In this document: piece after piece, positions 1 through 9,005 of the stretch
Layout: every line of letters starts with the position of its first letter
Position numbering within the stretch: position 1 is the first letter of the stretch
From: Deltaproteobacteria bacterium
GTDB taxonomy: Bacteria; Desulfobacterota; Desulfuromonadia; Geobacterales; JAJYBI01
Length of the DNA: 64,000 nt
Reading direction: 5' to 3'
NCBI GenBank assembly: GCA_021779095.1
Contig: JAJYBI010000001.1
Span: 62,001-126,000, forward strand
Translations under genes and position numbers: made by a program
The notes under the pieces: model-generated
Told to the model about the DNA's origin: nothing
The model's input: only the letters and a program-made list of their open reading frames with translations
Database searches by the model: none

Positions 1-1032
1 AGCGGCACGGAAAAGGTCGAACTGAAACCGGTCGTCCACCAGGGCCGGGTCGTCGGATACCTGGGGCTCCTGCCGCGCAAGCAGCTCTCCGACGCATCAC
101 AGCTCCGCTTCCTGAAAGAACAGAAACTCACCCTCGCCATGGTGGCGGGATTCGTGGTGCTCGTGGCGGCGGGTCTCTCCATGCCGCTGGCAAACCGGCT
201 GATCCGCCCGGTCCGGGGCCTGGCCGCGGCGACCAACCGGCTCGCCGCCGGTGACTTCTCGATACGGGTACCGGTAACCACCAACGACGAACTGGGCCAC
301 CTGGCGCGGGATTTCAACGTCCTTGCCCTGACCCTGGAAAAGAACGAGCAGGCACGCCGACAATGGGTGGCCGACATCTCCCACGAGCTCCGTACCCCCC
401 TCGCGATCCTGCGGGGAGAGATCGAGTCGATCCAGGACGGCATCCGGCAGCCGAATCCCGCATCCATCGGCTCCCTCCACGGCGAGGTACTCCGCCTGAC
501 CCGGCTGGTGGACGACCTGTACCAGCTCTCCCTCTCCGACCTCGGCGCCCTCACCTACCGGAAGGAAGAGCTGGACCTGGTGCAACTGCTCACGCACATC
601 ATCTGTCCCTACCGGAACGAATTCGCCGCCAAGGGGATCACGCTGGAGGCCACCATACCCGACTGCGGCGCCGCGATGTTCGGCGATCCGGAGCGGCTGC
701 GGCAGCTCTTTACCAACCTTTTGGACAATGCGCTGAAGTACACCGACGAAGGAGGACGGCTCGATATCGGACTCGCCTGCGGCGACGGCCAGGTGACCAT
801 CGACTTCAAGGACTCGGCTCCGGGCATCCCGGCGGATGAAATGGAGAAGATCTTCGAGCGGCTGTACCGGGTGGAGACGTCCCGCAACCGGGGCCAGGGG
901 GGGGCCGGCCTCGGCCTCGCCATCTGCCGGAACATCGTCGAGGCGCACGAAGGGAAGATCAGTGCGCACCCCTCGCCGGCGGGAGGGCTCTGGATCACTG
1001 TTTCACTGCCGTTGAGGGGGAAAGGGAAATGA
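1..1032 (+). CDS. Sensor histidine kinase, BaeS-like (5' partial)
   Basis: The reading frame is open from base 1, so the N-terminus lies outside the window. What remains is the end of a periplasmic sensor region, one transmembrane helix at about 139-200, a HAMP linker, a HisKA domain with the phospho-acceptor His in ADISHELRTP (about 376-405), and a HATPase_c domain with an N box (LLDNALKY), a G1-type motif (DSAPGIP) and a G2 motif (GAGLGLAICRNIVEAH). It autophosphorylates and passes phosphate to the response regulator, whose start codon overlaps its stop by 4 bp (ATGA). The DSAPGIP motif and this pairing resemble BaeS, the envelope-stress kinase. The signal sensed cannot be told from the sequence. 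Confidence 0.93.
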   Translation, partial: SGTEKVELKPVVHQGRVVGYLGLLPRKQLSDASQLRFLKEQKLTLAMVAGFVVLVAAGLSMPLANRLIRPVRGLAAATNRLAAGDFSIRVPVTTNDELGHLARDFNVLALTLEKNEQARRQWVADISHELRTPLAILRGEIESIQDGIRQPNPASIGSLHGEVLRLTRLVDDLYQLSLSDLGALTYRKEELDLVQLLTHIICPYRNEFAAKGITLEATIPDCGAAMFGDPERLRQLFTNLLDNALKYTDEGGRLDIGLACGDGQVTIDFKDSAPGIPADEMEKIFERLYRVETSRNRGQGGAGLGLAICRNIVEAHEGKISAHPSPAGGLWITVSLPLRGKGK

Positions 1033-1703
1033 CCGGAAAACTGCTCATCGTAGAAGACGAGGAAAAGCTGGCTATGCTTCTGCGGGACTACCTCGCCGCA
1101 GCGGGGTTCGAGCCGTCCTGCCTGTACAGCGGCCGGGACGCGGTGTCCCGTATCCGCGAGGAGCGGCCGGACCTCGTCCTCCTCGACCTGATGCTGCCGG
1201 TGAAGGACGGGATGGAGATCTGCCGGGAGGTGCGGGGCTTCTCGGACGTGCCGATCATCATGGTGACCGCCCGGATCGAGGAGATCGACCGGCTGCTGGG
1301 GCTGGAGCTGGGTGCCGACGACTACATCTGCAAGCCGTTCAGCCCCCGCGAAGTGGTGGCCCGGGTCAAGGCGGTACTGCGCCGGGCAGGCAGCCGCACC
1401 ATCCAGTCCACCCGCCTGCTTCTTGACGAGGGGCGCTACCTGGCAACCGTCGACGGACACAGCCTGGAGCTCACCGCCGTGGAGTTCAAGCTGTTGCAGT
1501 TCATGGCCGCCAGCCCCGGCCGGATCTTCGGCCGCCAGCAGCTCATGGACCGGATCTACCCGGACCAGCGGGTCGTGGCCGACCGCACCATCGACAGCCA
1601 TATCAAGAAGCTCAGGAAAAAGATTGCCGCCGTCTGCCCGGAAGACGAGATCATCCATTCCGTGTACGGCGTCGGCTACAAGTTCGAGATGCCGGCGGAG
1701 TGA
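1029..1703 (+). CDS. OmpR-family response regulator, BaeR-like
   Basis: This 224-residue protein has an N-terminal receiver domain and a C-terminal winged-helix DNA-binding domain. The phospho-acceptor is Asp53 in LLDLMLP, the acidic pocket is in VEDEE near the N-terminus, and the conserved Lys is in the CKPFSP motif near residue 105. The C-terminal part has the OmpR-type recognition region (DRTIDSHIKKLRKK). Its start overlaps the upstream kinase gene by 4 bp, so the two are translationally coupled and form one two-component system. Target promoters cannot be deduced. It is the last gene of the operon; the following genes lie on the opposite strand. Confidence 0.95.
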   Translation: MTGKLLIVEDEEKLAMLLRDYLAAAGFEPSCLYSGRDAVSRIREERPDLVLLDLMLPVKDGMEICREVRGFSDVPIIMVTARIEEIDRLLGLELGADDYICKPFSPREVVARVKAVLRRAGSRTIQSTRLLLDEGRYLATVDGHSLELTAVEFKLLQFMAASPGRIFGRQQLMDRIYPDQRVVADRTIDSHIKKLRKKIAAVCPEDEIIHSVYGVGYKFEMPAE

Positions 1704-1752
1704 CTGTCCGTCAGGCCCCTCGACCTCGGCAACGATAACAGATATCCGCTCC

Positions 1753-2685
1753 CTACCTGTCTCGGCCAACCCACCAGCCGAGCAGAAAAACGGCCGCCAG
1801 TATTCCCAGTCCGTCTTGAGAAGGCGTCTTCTCCTGCGCCAACAAACGCTCGCCCTGCAGCCACCGATTAAACGCCGCAATCTCCTCGTCAGCCTCCAAG
1901 ACCAGTTGAAGCGGTATTGCGGCGACACCGAAGCGGGCGACCGCCTCTTTCGGTCGGTCAACAACCGTGGTTATCTGCTCGAAGTTCTCAAGTATGGAAC
2001 GCATGACCCTCTCCAGAATGGCAGAAAAGAGAAGCTGTCCCTTTTCCTGCCCGCTGGGAAACGGCCTGTGCCAGAGACGTCGATATATCTCGACCAACTC
2101 CTCAACAATCGCCGTGAGTTCCTTCACGGCCTCGCCAATCTGCGAATCGGTCACATCCACCCGCGCCAGGATCTGCCCCAGGCGGTTGAATGTCGAAACA
2201 AAGGCGGACGTGCACTGCGCCAAGTGGGGCAGAACTCCGGAAAAGGCCGCATCCAGACCGGGCCAGGGCGTGCAGCCGGGAACCTGACGGCTCACGAAGG
2301 CATCCCGCAGCAGTGAGATGAGCGGTTGAAGCTCTTTGGCAAGGCAGCAATAGCGGTGTGGGACGATTATCTCCGCTTCCGCCAGCTCTTCGGGGGAGAT
2401 ACGGACCGGCGGGCTCCAGCCGCCAGCAGGGGCAAAACCGAGGTACGGTTCGGGTTTCTGATCGAGAGGAATGCTTGGATTGGCGTTGTAGCGCGGTTGC
2501 CAGCCGGGCGGGGCGGACAGCTTCTTGCTTTTTCTCGTCCAGACGAAGAGCGCGCACAGGCAGGCAATTGCCACGAAAGCGAGGAGAAGGTTGCCGATCG
2601 TGGTGCCGAACAGAAAGCCCGGCAGAAGAACCGCAAGAGCGATGAAGATCAGTATGCAGATGCCGCCGATCAGTGCGCCTAGCAT
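1753..2685 (-). CDS. Hypothetical membrane protein, 310 aa
   Basis: I do not recognise this family. Two hydrophobic helices occupy residues 1-50, a long soluble segment follows (about 50-290), and a short hydrophobic stretch near the C-terminus (GILAAVFLLGWWVG) may be a third membrane segment. The soluble part is rich in Leu, Glu and Ala and probably helical. The ATG at 2685 has a good ribosome-binding site (GAGGTGA). It is the last gene of the co-directional run from 7.7 kb and starts about 100 bp after the FRG gene, so it may belong to the same transcript. Its base composition is closer to the host than to the AT-rich genes upstream. A role in the neighbouring defence cluster is only a guess. 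Confidence 0.7.
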   Translation of the reverse strand: MLGALIGGICILIFIALAVLLPGFLFGTTIGNLLLAFVAIACLCALFVWTRKSKKLSAPPGWQPRYNANPSIPLDQKPEPYLGFAPAGGWSPPVRISPEELAEAEIIVPHRYCCLAKELQPLISLLRDAFVSRQVPGCTPWPGLDAAFSGVLPHLAQCTSAFVSTFNRLGQILARVDVTDSQIGEAVKELTAIVEELVEIYRRLWHRPFPSGQEKGQLLFSAILERVMRSILENFEQITTVVDRPKEAVARFGVAAIPLQLVLEADEEIAAFNRWLQGERLLAQEKTPSQDGLGILAAVFLLGWWVGRDR

Positions 2686-2784
2686 GGGTCACCTCACTGC
2701 CATCTCAAATTTTGGAGGCTTACTTCGCGCTTCGGCTTCATTCATATTAACCAATAAATCTCCAGCAAACGCACACCTTTGAAT

Positions 2785-3573
2785 TTATTCTCGAAGAGGA
2801 GGTAAGTCGCTTACAACCGTAACAATCTGCCTTTTACCGTTCTTAACTGGATCAAAATATGTGATCTTCACTTCATGCGCGACACCTTCTAAACTTGGAT
2901 AGATGTAAGAATGTGCAATTCCTATAATCCTCAAGTGATCTCTAATGGCGGGTTTCCATTCTTTCTTTATTAAGAGCTTGTTTAACCTTGGTAAACTAAG
3001 CGCTTTGAATGGGTCGGAATGACATGAAAAAACACTTTTCTGATTCATGTAGCGTTGGTCAGTATATTTAGGTCGAATAAATATCACATCTTGCTGTCCC
3101 CCCTGCAATGCGAACACTTTCAGTATTCCCTTTTTATTCTCGGGTTTGACATCCGCAGTCCTGTAATCGAATAGTTCATATTGATCGCTGATTTGTTGGC
3201 TTACTACGTACAGAGACGCGTCATTTGCATCATCTTTTTCTACAGCAAAGAAGAGGCCCACATAAGGGTTTGTTGACCAGTCCAATAATCGCGTAGGTAG
3301 TCCGTAGTGCTGGGCCAAAAACAACCATTCAAAATCAGTCGTTGGGGAGGGATTTAATACTGGCGCGGATATTCGCTTGAATTCACTTATAAGATCATCT
3401 TCAAAGAGCGAAACATGGCCAATTATATTAGTGCTTGTTCCACGCCCCAAGGATGGGATTAGTTCATAGCCATCAGTCGGCTCTCCTCGGAAAAGCACAG
3501 GAACACCACCTTGTGACGCCGTTACGGTATGCTTATTAAACTCAATCCAAAAATCGTCTATTTTGTCAGGCAT
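2785..3573 (-). CDS. FRG domain-containing protein
   Basis: This 262-residue protein carries the FRG domain signature: LFRGEP near residue 28, IPSLGRG, then the diagnostic AQHYGLPTRLLDWSTNPYVG block, which ends in LFFAVEK. FRG proteins are named for the Phe-Arg-Gly motif and often lie in phage-defence or toxin contexts; their biochemical activity is poorly defined. The start chosen is the ATG at 3573, five bases after a GGAGG ribosome-binding site, rather than the GTG one codon upstream. The gene is visibly AT-rich compared with the chromosome around it, a sign of horizontal transfer. It lies downstream of an interrupted gene, a membrane protein and a type IIG restriction enzyme, all on the same strand with short spacing. 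Confidence 0.85.
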   Translation of the reverse strand: MPDKIDDFWIEFNKHTVTASQGGVPVLFRGEPTDGYELIPSLGRGTSTNIIGHVSLFEDDLISEFKRISAPVLNPSPTTDFEWLFLAQHYGLPTRLLDWSTNPYVGLFFAVEKDDANDASLYVVSQQISDQYELFDYRTADVKPENKKGILKVFALQGGQQDVIFIRPKYTDQRYMNQKSVFSCHSDPFKALSLPRLNKLLIKKEWKPAIRDHLRIIGIAHSYIYPSLEGVAHEVKITYFDPVKNGKRQIVTVVSDLPPLRE

Positions 3574-3618
3574 CACAACCTCCGAGCTGAAGATAGCGCG
3601 GTTTTACATCTGTCGTGT

Positions 3619-4086
3619 TCATTGCTCAATTTCAAAGAATTGACAATATTTCGACATCAATCCGTTTAAATGGTTACGAAGGTCTTCACCGTTAACCAAG
3701 TAGTAATTTTGGTCAAGACTATCTCCAGCCAACATTAATCCGGCGCGTGCTCCTACAGCAGTGCTCGTCCTTGCACCAACTCCGGCATCGATAAAATGTT
3801 TTGCGATATTGCAAAGATCCCGTATGACAACATAATCTTCGTCGTCATGGAGTTGTCTGTGGAATTGTTGTGCCGAGCTCAATACCTCTCCAGGTATATT
3901 CTGATAAGATTTCCAGTTTCCTGGGCAGATCCAATCTCTTAGATGATTGAGCGTACAAAGGAGATTAAACAGATTCTATTCGTTCGGAGTCTCATGAAAC
4001 GCGGCCATGTCATGTTGCGCTTTCTTGAACAATACTTTCGGCCCATTAAGGCCAAAAAGCCCATCATTTGATGAGGTTACAGCCAT
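3619..4086 (-). pseudogene. Hypothetical gene interrupted by an in-frame amber codon
   Basis: A single reading frame of 156 codons runs from an ATG at 4086, preceded by a GAGAGAG stretch, to the stop at 3619. It is broken once by TAG at 3976-3978. The first 36 codons end ...AAFHETPNE, then amber, and the frame continues NLFNLLCTLNHLRDWICPG and on to a hydrophilic C-terminus ending CQFFEIEQ. The second part contains no ATG before its conserved-looking body, only a TTG at 3882, which supports one original protein of about 155 residues rather than two genes. The family is not recognised. The gene is AT-rich and sits between a membrane protein gene and the FRG gene. Nonsense mutation, sequencing error or amber readthrough are all possible. 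Confidence 0.6.
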
Positions 4087-4142
4087 AACTCTCTCTCGCA
4101 TAGAATGGCGATACAGCAAACAAACTCTCACCGTTTCTGTTG

Positions 4143-4820
4143 CTACTCAATCTGTTGTTCCTTCCGCTCTTCGTCCTCCCATTTTTTTCGCTCTCGGTCT
4201 CTATCCCGCTGACTGAAAATATCTACCTTGATTTGCCTCCATCCTGTAGCTATATGATCCAATGTTTTCTCGATTTTTGTTAGTGATTCCGATATTGAAT
4301 ATAAATGTGGAGTCCCTATTTGCCTCCCGCCTTTAAATTCAGAAAAATCAATTCTAAAATATTCATTGTATTTTTTGTTAGTACAATCTTTATAATCAAC
4401 CTTGAAATTCAGGACAGAATTAATTTTCTGATCATAATTGTTTACCATTTGAGTATAACCGCCTACTATTTCATGACTTGGACCAATATATCTTAAGCCA
4501 GTGTTAAAAAAATTGGCACTTGTAAAATCTTTTAGAAGCATACGACCTCCTTCGTCATCAACTTCAGACGAAACATTAAATGTGACGTCATATGCTGGTC
4601 CAAGTCCGATATTTTTAATATGAACCCTCATAAGATTAATCCAGTGATCACTTGATTTAACAACAACTTCTATCTTAGGCTCAGTTTGAGCTTGCCTCAT
4701 TTTACGCGTTTCTTTGACCAGAACAGCAGTCAAAAGAGCATAAATAGCTGTTGAGAGCGTGACCACTGCTGTAAATATAACGTTAAATGCTCCCGAATTA
4801 GCGTTTAAATACTCTATCAT
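4143..4820 (-). CDS. Hypothetical protein with N-terminal membrane anchor
   Basis: This 225-residue protein starts at ATG 4820 after a GAGGAG site. Residues about 10-36 form one hydrophobic helix, followed by a basic stretch (KETRKMRQ). The remaining roughly 180 residues look soluble and beta-rich up to about residue 165, then end in a highly charged helix (RDRDRERKKWEDEERKEQQ). I cannot assign a family; the topology suggests a cytoplasmic or periplasmic domain tethered to the inner membrane. It lies 30 bp after the restriction enzyme gene and 56 bp before the interrupted gene, all on the same strand. The AT-rich composition sets it apart from the restriction gene and suggests acquired DNA. 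Confidence 0.7.
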   Translation of the reverse strand: MIEYLNANSGAFNVIFTAVVTLSTAIYALLTAVLVKETRKMRQAQTEPKIEVVVKSSDHWINLMRVHIKNIGLGPAYDVTFNVSSEVDDEGGRMLLKDFTSANFFNTGLRYIGPSHEIVGGYTQMVNNYDQKINSVLNFKVDYKDCTNKKYNEYFRIDFSEFKGGRQIGTPHLYSISESLTKIEKTLDHIATGWRQIKVDIFSQRDRDRERKKWEDEERKEQQIE

Positions 4821-4850
4821 TTCTTCGAACTCCTCACGATTCTTGTTGAG

Positions 4851-7709
4851 CTACTGAACTTTCTTCGCTTCTCTCAAATTCATCCCCAACAACAGCCCCA
4901 GTATGGTTTCATCAGCCATTCCCGGAGTGTAATCGCTCCAGCCGTAGGCAACGGCAACGGCCTTGTCGAGAGCTTCCTGGCGCAGTTTCAGGCCGGCAGG
5001 CATTTCGTTGTAAAGGTTGGTGAGGGTGCGTTTTTTCCAGGCTGCGGTGTGTTCCGGTTTGGGAACGGGTCGGGCCGGGAAGCCGGCAGCCTTCTCTTCG
5101 GGCGTGATCTCCCAAGTAAGCCACCCCTCCGGGTTGAGCCATTTTTCCCGCCAGTCGTTGAGCTCGGCGGCAGCGGTAGCGATGGCCCGGAACGTTTCTC
5201 CTTCGAGAGCGGTCTTTGCTTTCAGGTTGAAGCCAGCTGGAAACGGGAAAGTCTCGAAGGTGAGACTCGCGTTGTAGCGAGGATCATTCCCAAACCCCAT
5301 GCGTCCGCCCTTTGCCAGCGCCCAGACGCAATGGATGCGGGAGGAGAGAATGCCGAGGGTCGCGTCATCCTGGCGCGGAATGACAATCAGGCTGTGCTCC
5401 GGCGCTACCGAAACCGGGAACTTGACGAAGAAGCGGTGCTTGGCGGTTTCCGGTGTAGCGATGTAGTGAGTAAGACCGTCTAAAGCCTTACGCATTGCTG
5501 GCCGTTTTTCGCCATGATGCCACCACTTTTCCGCTCTGGCCGCACGGTTATTGGTTATGCGCTTTGGTTTGACCTCGGTTTCAACATGAACAAAAGGCGC
5601 AAGGTAATCGGCCGCCTCTGACTGATCCAGGGCGGCAAAATCCACCACCCAGTTCCCCGCCCACCGTCTGGTAATGTCGGAGCCGTTGTAAATCGGGCGT
5701 ACCACGTCGCTGTTGGGACGGCCGTTGGGGTTGCCGCTGTCCTTGAGCCATTGCAGCGCGGTCGCCGTGTCTACCTTGAACGGTCCCGCCAGACAGATGC
5801 CGAAGAACGACCGCCCCTTGTTGGCGGCAAGCGGCCCGGCCTTGGTCAGGTCAAGGGTCTGTCCACCTTCCGCGTTGCCGGTCAGGTCCGCATGGATCGC
5901 CGCCACCGGGCCGCCGTCGAGACGCGCGCTACCGCCGTTGCCGAAGCAGACGAGACTCACCCGCACCGCGGCCCCCTCGTTGACCCAGTCCTCGTCCGAC
6001 CACGCTTCGAAAATCCGGGTGCTCTCCAGAATCCGCTCCAGCACCACGCGTTTGCGCTTCTGGCGGATGGAGTTGGTGGTGACGAGCCCCGCGGCACCCG
6101 CCTCCCCCGCCTCGATCTGCGCCCGCGACTTCTCGAACCAGTAGGTGACCAGGTCGGCTCCGCCGGGAACGCGCCCTTCGTAACGCTTGCGCAACCGTTC
6201 CACGTAGGCGTCGCCCAGTTCGCCGCGCATCATCTTGTCCCCGAGAAACGGCGGGTTGCCGACGATGACATCCGCCTTCGGCCAGGTTGCCTCGCCGCCG
6301 TCGGGGTTGAGCAGGGCGTCGCGGTGCTCGATGCCGTCCAGGGCGCGCAGAATGGGATTCCGGGCGATTTCCCGGCCGTTGCGGCGGCACCACTGGATGT
6401 CGCCGATCCAGACGGTGACGCGGGCCAGTTCGGCGGCGTATTCGTTGATCTCGATGCCGCGGATGTTGTGCGGCCCGGTCTGCATCAACAGTTCCGGCTC
6501 GAAACCGAACTCCCGCGCCTCGACATGGACGAGCTTTTCCACGTCCCGCAGCGCCTTGAGGGAAAGGTAGAGAAAGTTGCCAGAACCGCAGGCGGCGTCG
6601 AGCACCTGAAAGCGGTTGAGCCGCGACAGGTAGCCGTGCCAGGCGGCGCGGGCCTCCTTGTGCGCCTTGCTGCGCGGCTCCTTGTCGTGCCCGGCCGCGA
6701 TAACGATCTTGGCAGCCTGCCATTCGGCCAGGAGCGGTTCGGTTATCAACGGCGTGATGAGTTTTGCGATGGTGCCGGTATCGGTGTAATGAGCGCCCAA
6801 GGGCGCGCGGGCGGCGGGATCGAGGCCGCGCTCGAACAGGGTGCCGAAGATGGTGGGGTCGATTGAGCGCCAGTCGCGGCTGCCTGCGGCATCGTAAAGC
6901 GCAGCCACGTCGTCCGCCGTCAGTTCGGGAATGTCGTTCGTCTTGAAGAGACCGCCGTTGAACCAGTTGATGTCGTCGTTGCCGTACTGCCCTCCCTGCC
7001 CCTGCATGGCGGCAAAGAGGTTGGTTATCCGGCTGCGGGCCTTCGCAGGGTCTTTGAGGGCGCTCTTGAGAATGCCGGTGAAGATGTTCCGGTCCTCGGT
7101 ATTCCCCTCGTGGATGAGCCCCTCGTCCTCGGCAAACATGCAGAACAGACTCTGCACGAGGAAATGGGCGACCCGCTGGCCGTCGATCCCCCGCGAACGC
7201 ATTCCCTCGGCAAGTCCGGCGAACTGTCCGGCCGCCTCCTCGGTGATGGCGGCGATAGACTTTTCCGGCCGGAGCTTTTCGGGATCGGTAAAGGCCCAGC
7301 GCAAGGTCTGCCGAACGCCGGGATCGGCCAGATCGTCGATGCGAATCTCGCGCGTTTCGTCCGGATAGCCGGTAAAGGCGGTGTGGATGACGATCCGTTC
7401 GCGATCCGAAACGACGAGCAACGGCGGGTTTTCCAGTTGCAGGGCATAGTCGGTGAGCTGCTTGAGTGCAGCATCCAGATCGCGTCCCGGCTTCTTGTTT
7501 TCCCAGCCGAAACAGCCCCGCTTCCAGACATCGGCCCAGCCGTCGCCGCCCCCCGACTTCCTGGCGCCACGTTCGAAACAGTAGTTATCCGGATCGCGGG
7601 GTTTCTCGACTTCGAGCAGGTCGCACAGGTCGTCGAAATGGGCCTGCGCCCCGCCGCGCTCGGTCAGCTTGTTGTCTTTCCAGATTGCAATGAACTGTTC
7701 CGGTGTCAT
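4851..7709 (-). CDS. MmeI-like type IIG restriction-modification enzyme
   Basis: This large single-chain protein appears to combine a DNA endonuclease, an adenine-N6 methyltransferase and its own target-recognition region, so one polypeptide could both protect host DNA and cut foreign DNA. The N-terminus has the PD-(D/E)XK-like core of MmeI-type nucleases (GWADVWKRG followed by WENKKPG, with E-N-K as the EXK element). A helical connector follows, then methyltransferase motif I (ACGSGNFLYLSL) and motif IV (VGNPPF), and then a recognition and C-terminal domain ending near residue 950. The ATG at 7709 (MTPEQFIAIW) is chosen because this is how relatives usually begin; the ATG at 7748 adds 13 residues and neither has a strong ribosome-binding site. 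Composition matches the host better than its AT-rich downstream neighbours. No separate methylase or specificity gene is nearby, as expected for type IIG. Confidence 0.88.
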   Translation of the reverse strand: MTPEQFIAIWKDNKLTERGGAQAHFDDLCDLLEVEKPRDPDNYCFERGARKSGGGDGWADVWKRGCFGWENKKPGRDLDAALKQLTDYALQLENPPLLVVSDRERIVIHTAFTGYPDETREIRIDDLADPGVRQTLRWAFTDPEKLRPEKSIAAITEEAAGQFAGLAEGMRSRGIDGQRVAHFLVQSLFCMFAEDEGLIHEGNTEDRNIFTGILKSALKDPAKARSRITNLFAAMQGQGGQYGNDDINWFNGGLFKTNDIPELTADDVAALYDAAGSRDWRSIDPTIFGTLFERGLDPAARAPLGAHYTDTGTIAKLITPLITEPLLAEWQAAKIVIAAGHDKEPRSKAHKEARAAWHGYLSRLNRFQVLDAACGSGNFLYLSLKALRDVEKLVHVEAREFGFEPELLMQTGPHNIRGIEINEYAAELARVTVWIGDIQWCRRNGREIARNPILRALDGIEHRDALLNPDGGEATWPKADVIVGNPPFLGDKMMRGELGDAYVERLRKRYEGRVPGGADLVTYWFEKSRAQIEAGEAGAAGLVTTNSIRQKRKRVVLERILESTRIFEAWSDEDWVNEGAAVRVSLVCFGNGGSARLDGGPVAAIHADLTGNAEGGQTLDLTKAGPLAANKGRSFFGICLAGPFKVDTATALQWLKDSGNPNGRPNSDVVRPIYNGSDITRRWAGNWVVDFAALDQSEAADYLAPFVHVETEVKPKRITNNRAARAEKWWHHGEKRPAMRKALDGLTHYIATPETAKHRFFVKFPVSVAPEHSLIVIPRQDDATLGILSSRIHCVWALAKGGRMGFGNDPRYNASLTFETFPFPAGFNLKAKTALEGETFRAIATAAAELNDWREKWLNPEGWLTWEITPEEKAAGFPARPVPKPEHTAAWKKRTLTNLYNEMPAGLKLRQEALDKAVAVAYGWSDYTPGMADETILGLLLGMNLREAKKVQ

Positions 7710-7944
7710 AGATTCAATCCCATTTCCGTATTTCCTCGTGCCCGACATTCGTACGACACGATCTTAACCGGGAGAGATTCTATACAATTTTCCCGTGAGA
7801 TGCAGCTAAAGATTCCCACCGGTCTTGAATAAATTTTTTCTTAGTCGATTGTGAATCGGGTGGGAACTTACCGTGAGGAATACCAGGGCAAACAATGGAG
7901 GAAAACCGGCTTAAAACACAAGCAGCACGCGACGCCTGTCTCCG

Positions 7945-8631
7945 TCAGAACGCCTGCCAGATGAACCAGCCCCCTACCGCCATGACGATACCGCCGCCCA
8001 GCCGACGGGCCCACCGGGAGACATGGGCAACGCCCCTCGCTTGAGCAAATGCCTCGACGAAGCCGGTGAAGGTGCCGGCCGCCAGCATCAGCAGACAGTG
8101 GCCCAGCGCATAGACAAACAGGAGCGCCGTGCCGTACAGCACCTGCCCCCTGGTGGCGACGAAAGTGAGGAGCACCACCAGTACAGGCGTTGCGCAGGGT
8201 GAAGAAACCACCCCGAAGAACAGGCCGAGCAGGAACGAACCGACGACGCCACCCCGCTTCGGCCGGAACTCGCGCTTCACCGGCAGCCGGATGCTGTACA
8301 GCCCGACCAGCTGTCCCCCCATCACCACCGCCACCAGCCCGGCGGCAACGTACCACCATCCCCCCAGGGTGCCGAACAGGGTCCCCAGCAGCGCTGCGGC
8401 GGCGCCGAACGCAGTAAAGGTCAGCGACATGCCGATAATGAACGCCAGCGCATAGCGGAACGCCTTTCTTCGGTCGCCATCCGCATATCCCCCCACGAAA
8501 CCGACGACCAGCGGCAGGGTTGCCAGCACGCAGGGCGATGCGGACGACAGGACGCCGGCCAGGAATACGGCACCGAAGGCCAGCAGGGGATAGGCGGCGA
8601 GGATCTGCTCGATGTTGTTCAGAAAGGTCAC
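7945..8631 (-). CDS. CcdA/DsbD-type thiol-disulfide transmembrane protein
   Basis: This 228-residue polytopic inner-membrane protein has about six hydrophobic helices. The two conserved Cys lie in the CcdA-type motifs SSASPCVLATLP (about residue 33) and SSPCATPVLV (about residue 147), which carry electrons across the membrane as a reversible disulfide. It would take reducing power from cytoplasmic thioredoxin and pass it to an exported thioredoxin-like partner. That partner is probably the exported protein encoded just upstream, whose stop overlaps this start by 4 bp. It is the last gene of the arsenic operon. It could instead serve cytochrome c maturation, but no heme-handling genes are adjacent. 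Confidence 0.88.
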   Translation of the reverse strand: MTFLNNIEQILAAYPLLAFGAVFLAGVLSSASPCVLATLPLVVGFVGGYADGDRRKAFRYALAFIIGMSLTFTAFGAAAALLGTLFGTLGGWWYVAAGLVAVVMGGQLVGLYSIRLPVKREFRPKRGGVVGSFLLGLFFGVVSSPCATPVLVVLLTFVATRGQVLYGTALLFVYALGHCLLMLAAGTFTGFVEAFAQARGVAHVSRWARRLGGGIVMAVGGWFIWQAF

Positions 8632-9005
8632 TTGAGCCCCGCGGTCCTGAGCTCCTTCAGGATCGCCCCCCTGTCCATGAACCCGATGTGCCGCTTCACC
8701 TCCCGGCCCCGGGCGTCGAAGAATATCTGGGTGGGGATCATCTGGACACGAAACTTCCCAGCGGCGGCGCGGTCCTCGTGGACGTCGATGAACAGAACCC
8801 CGGCCCGGCCCCGGTATTCATGCGCAAGGGATTCGAGAATCGGCGCCATCTGTTTGCACGGAATGCAGGTGCGCGCCCCCAGATCGATGACCGTCGGCCT
8901 CCCGGAGGCGAGCGCCTGTCGGACGACGGCATCGGATGCCGACGGCAGTTCGGCGCGGGCCATAGCGGCTGTCAGCAGGATGAGCGCGACAACCAATTTT
9001 TTCAT
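8628..9005 (-). CDS. Thioredoxin-fold protein, exported
   Basis: This 125-residue protein starts at ATG 9005 (MKKLVVALILLTAAMARA), which gives a clear Sec signal peptide with an ARA cleavage site. The longer frame upstream lacks support. The mature part is a thioredoxin fold with the redox motif CIPC (RTCIPCKQMAP) and the cis-Pro loop QMIPTQIFF. It probably works in the periplasm as a reductant or oxidant recharged by the CcdA-like protein encoded immediately downstream with a 4-bp overlap. Its upstream neighbour also overlaps it by 4 bp, so the three genes are translationally coupled. The substrate is unknown; a link to metalloid resistance is inferred from the operon only. Confidence 0.87.
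   Translation of the reverse strand: MKKLVVALILLTAAMARAELPSASDAVVRQALASGRPTVIDLGARTCIPCKQMAPILESLAHEYRGRAGVLFIDVHEDRAAAGKFRVQMIPTQIFFDARGREVKRHIGFMDRGAILKELRTAGLK

Noticed and set aside
7811-7868. Inverted repeat TTCCCACC/GGTGGGAA at the edge of the defence island, considered as an attachment or excision site
   Set aside because: Only eight bases match, the copies are inverted rather than direct, no integrase or tRNA is adjacent, and no partner copy was seen at the other edge. The gap 7749-7944 otherwise shows nothing.
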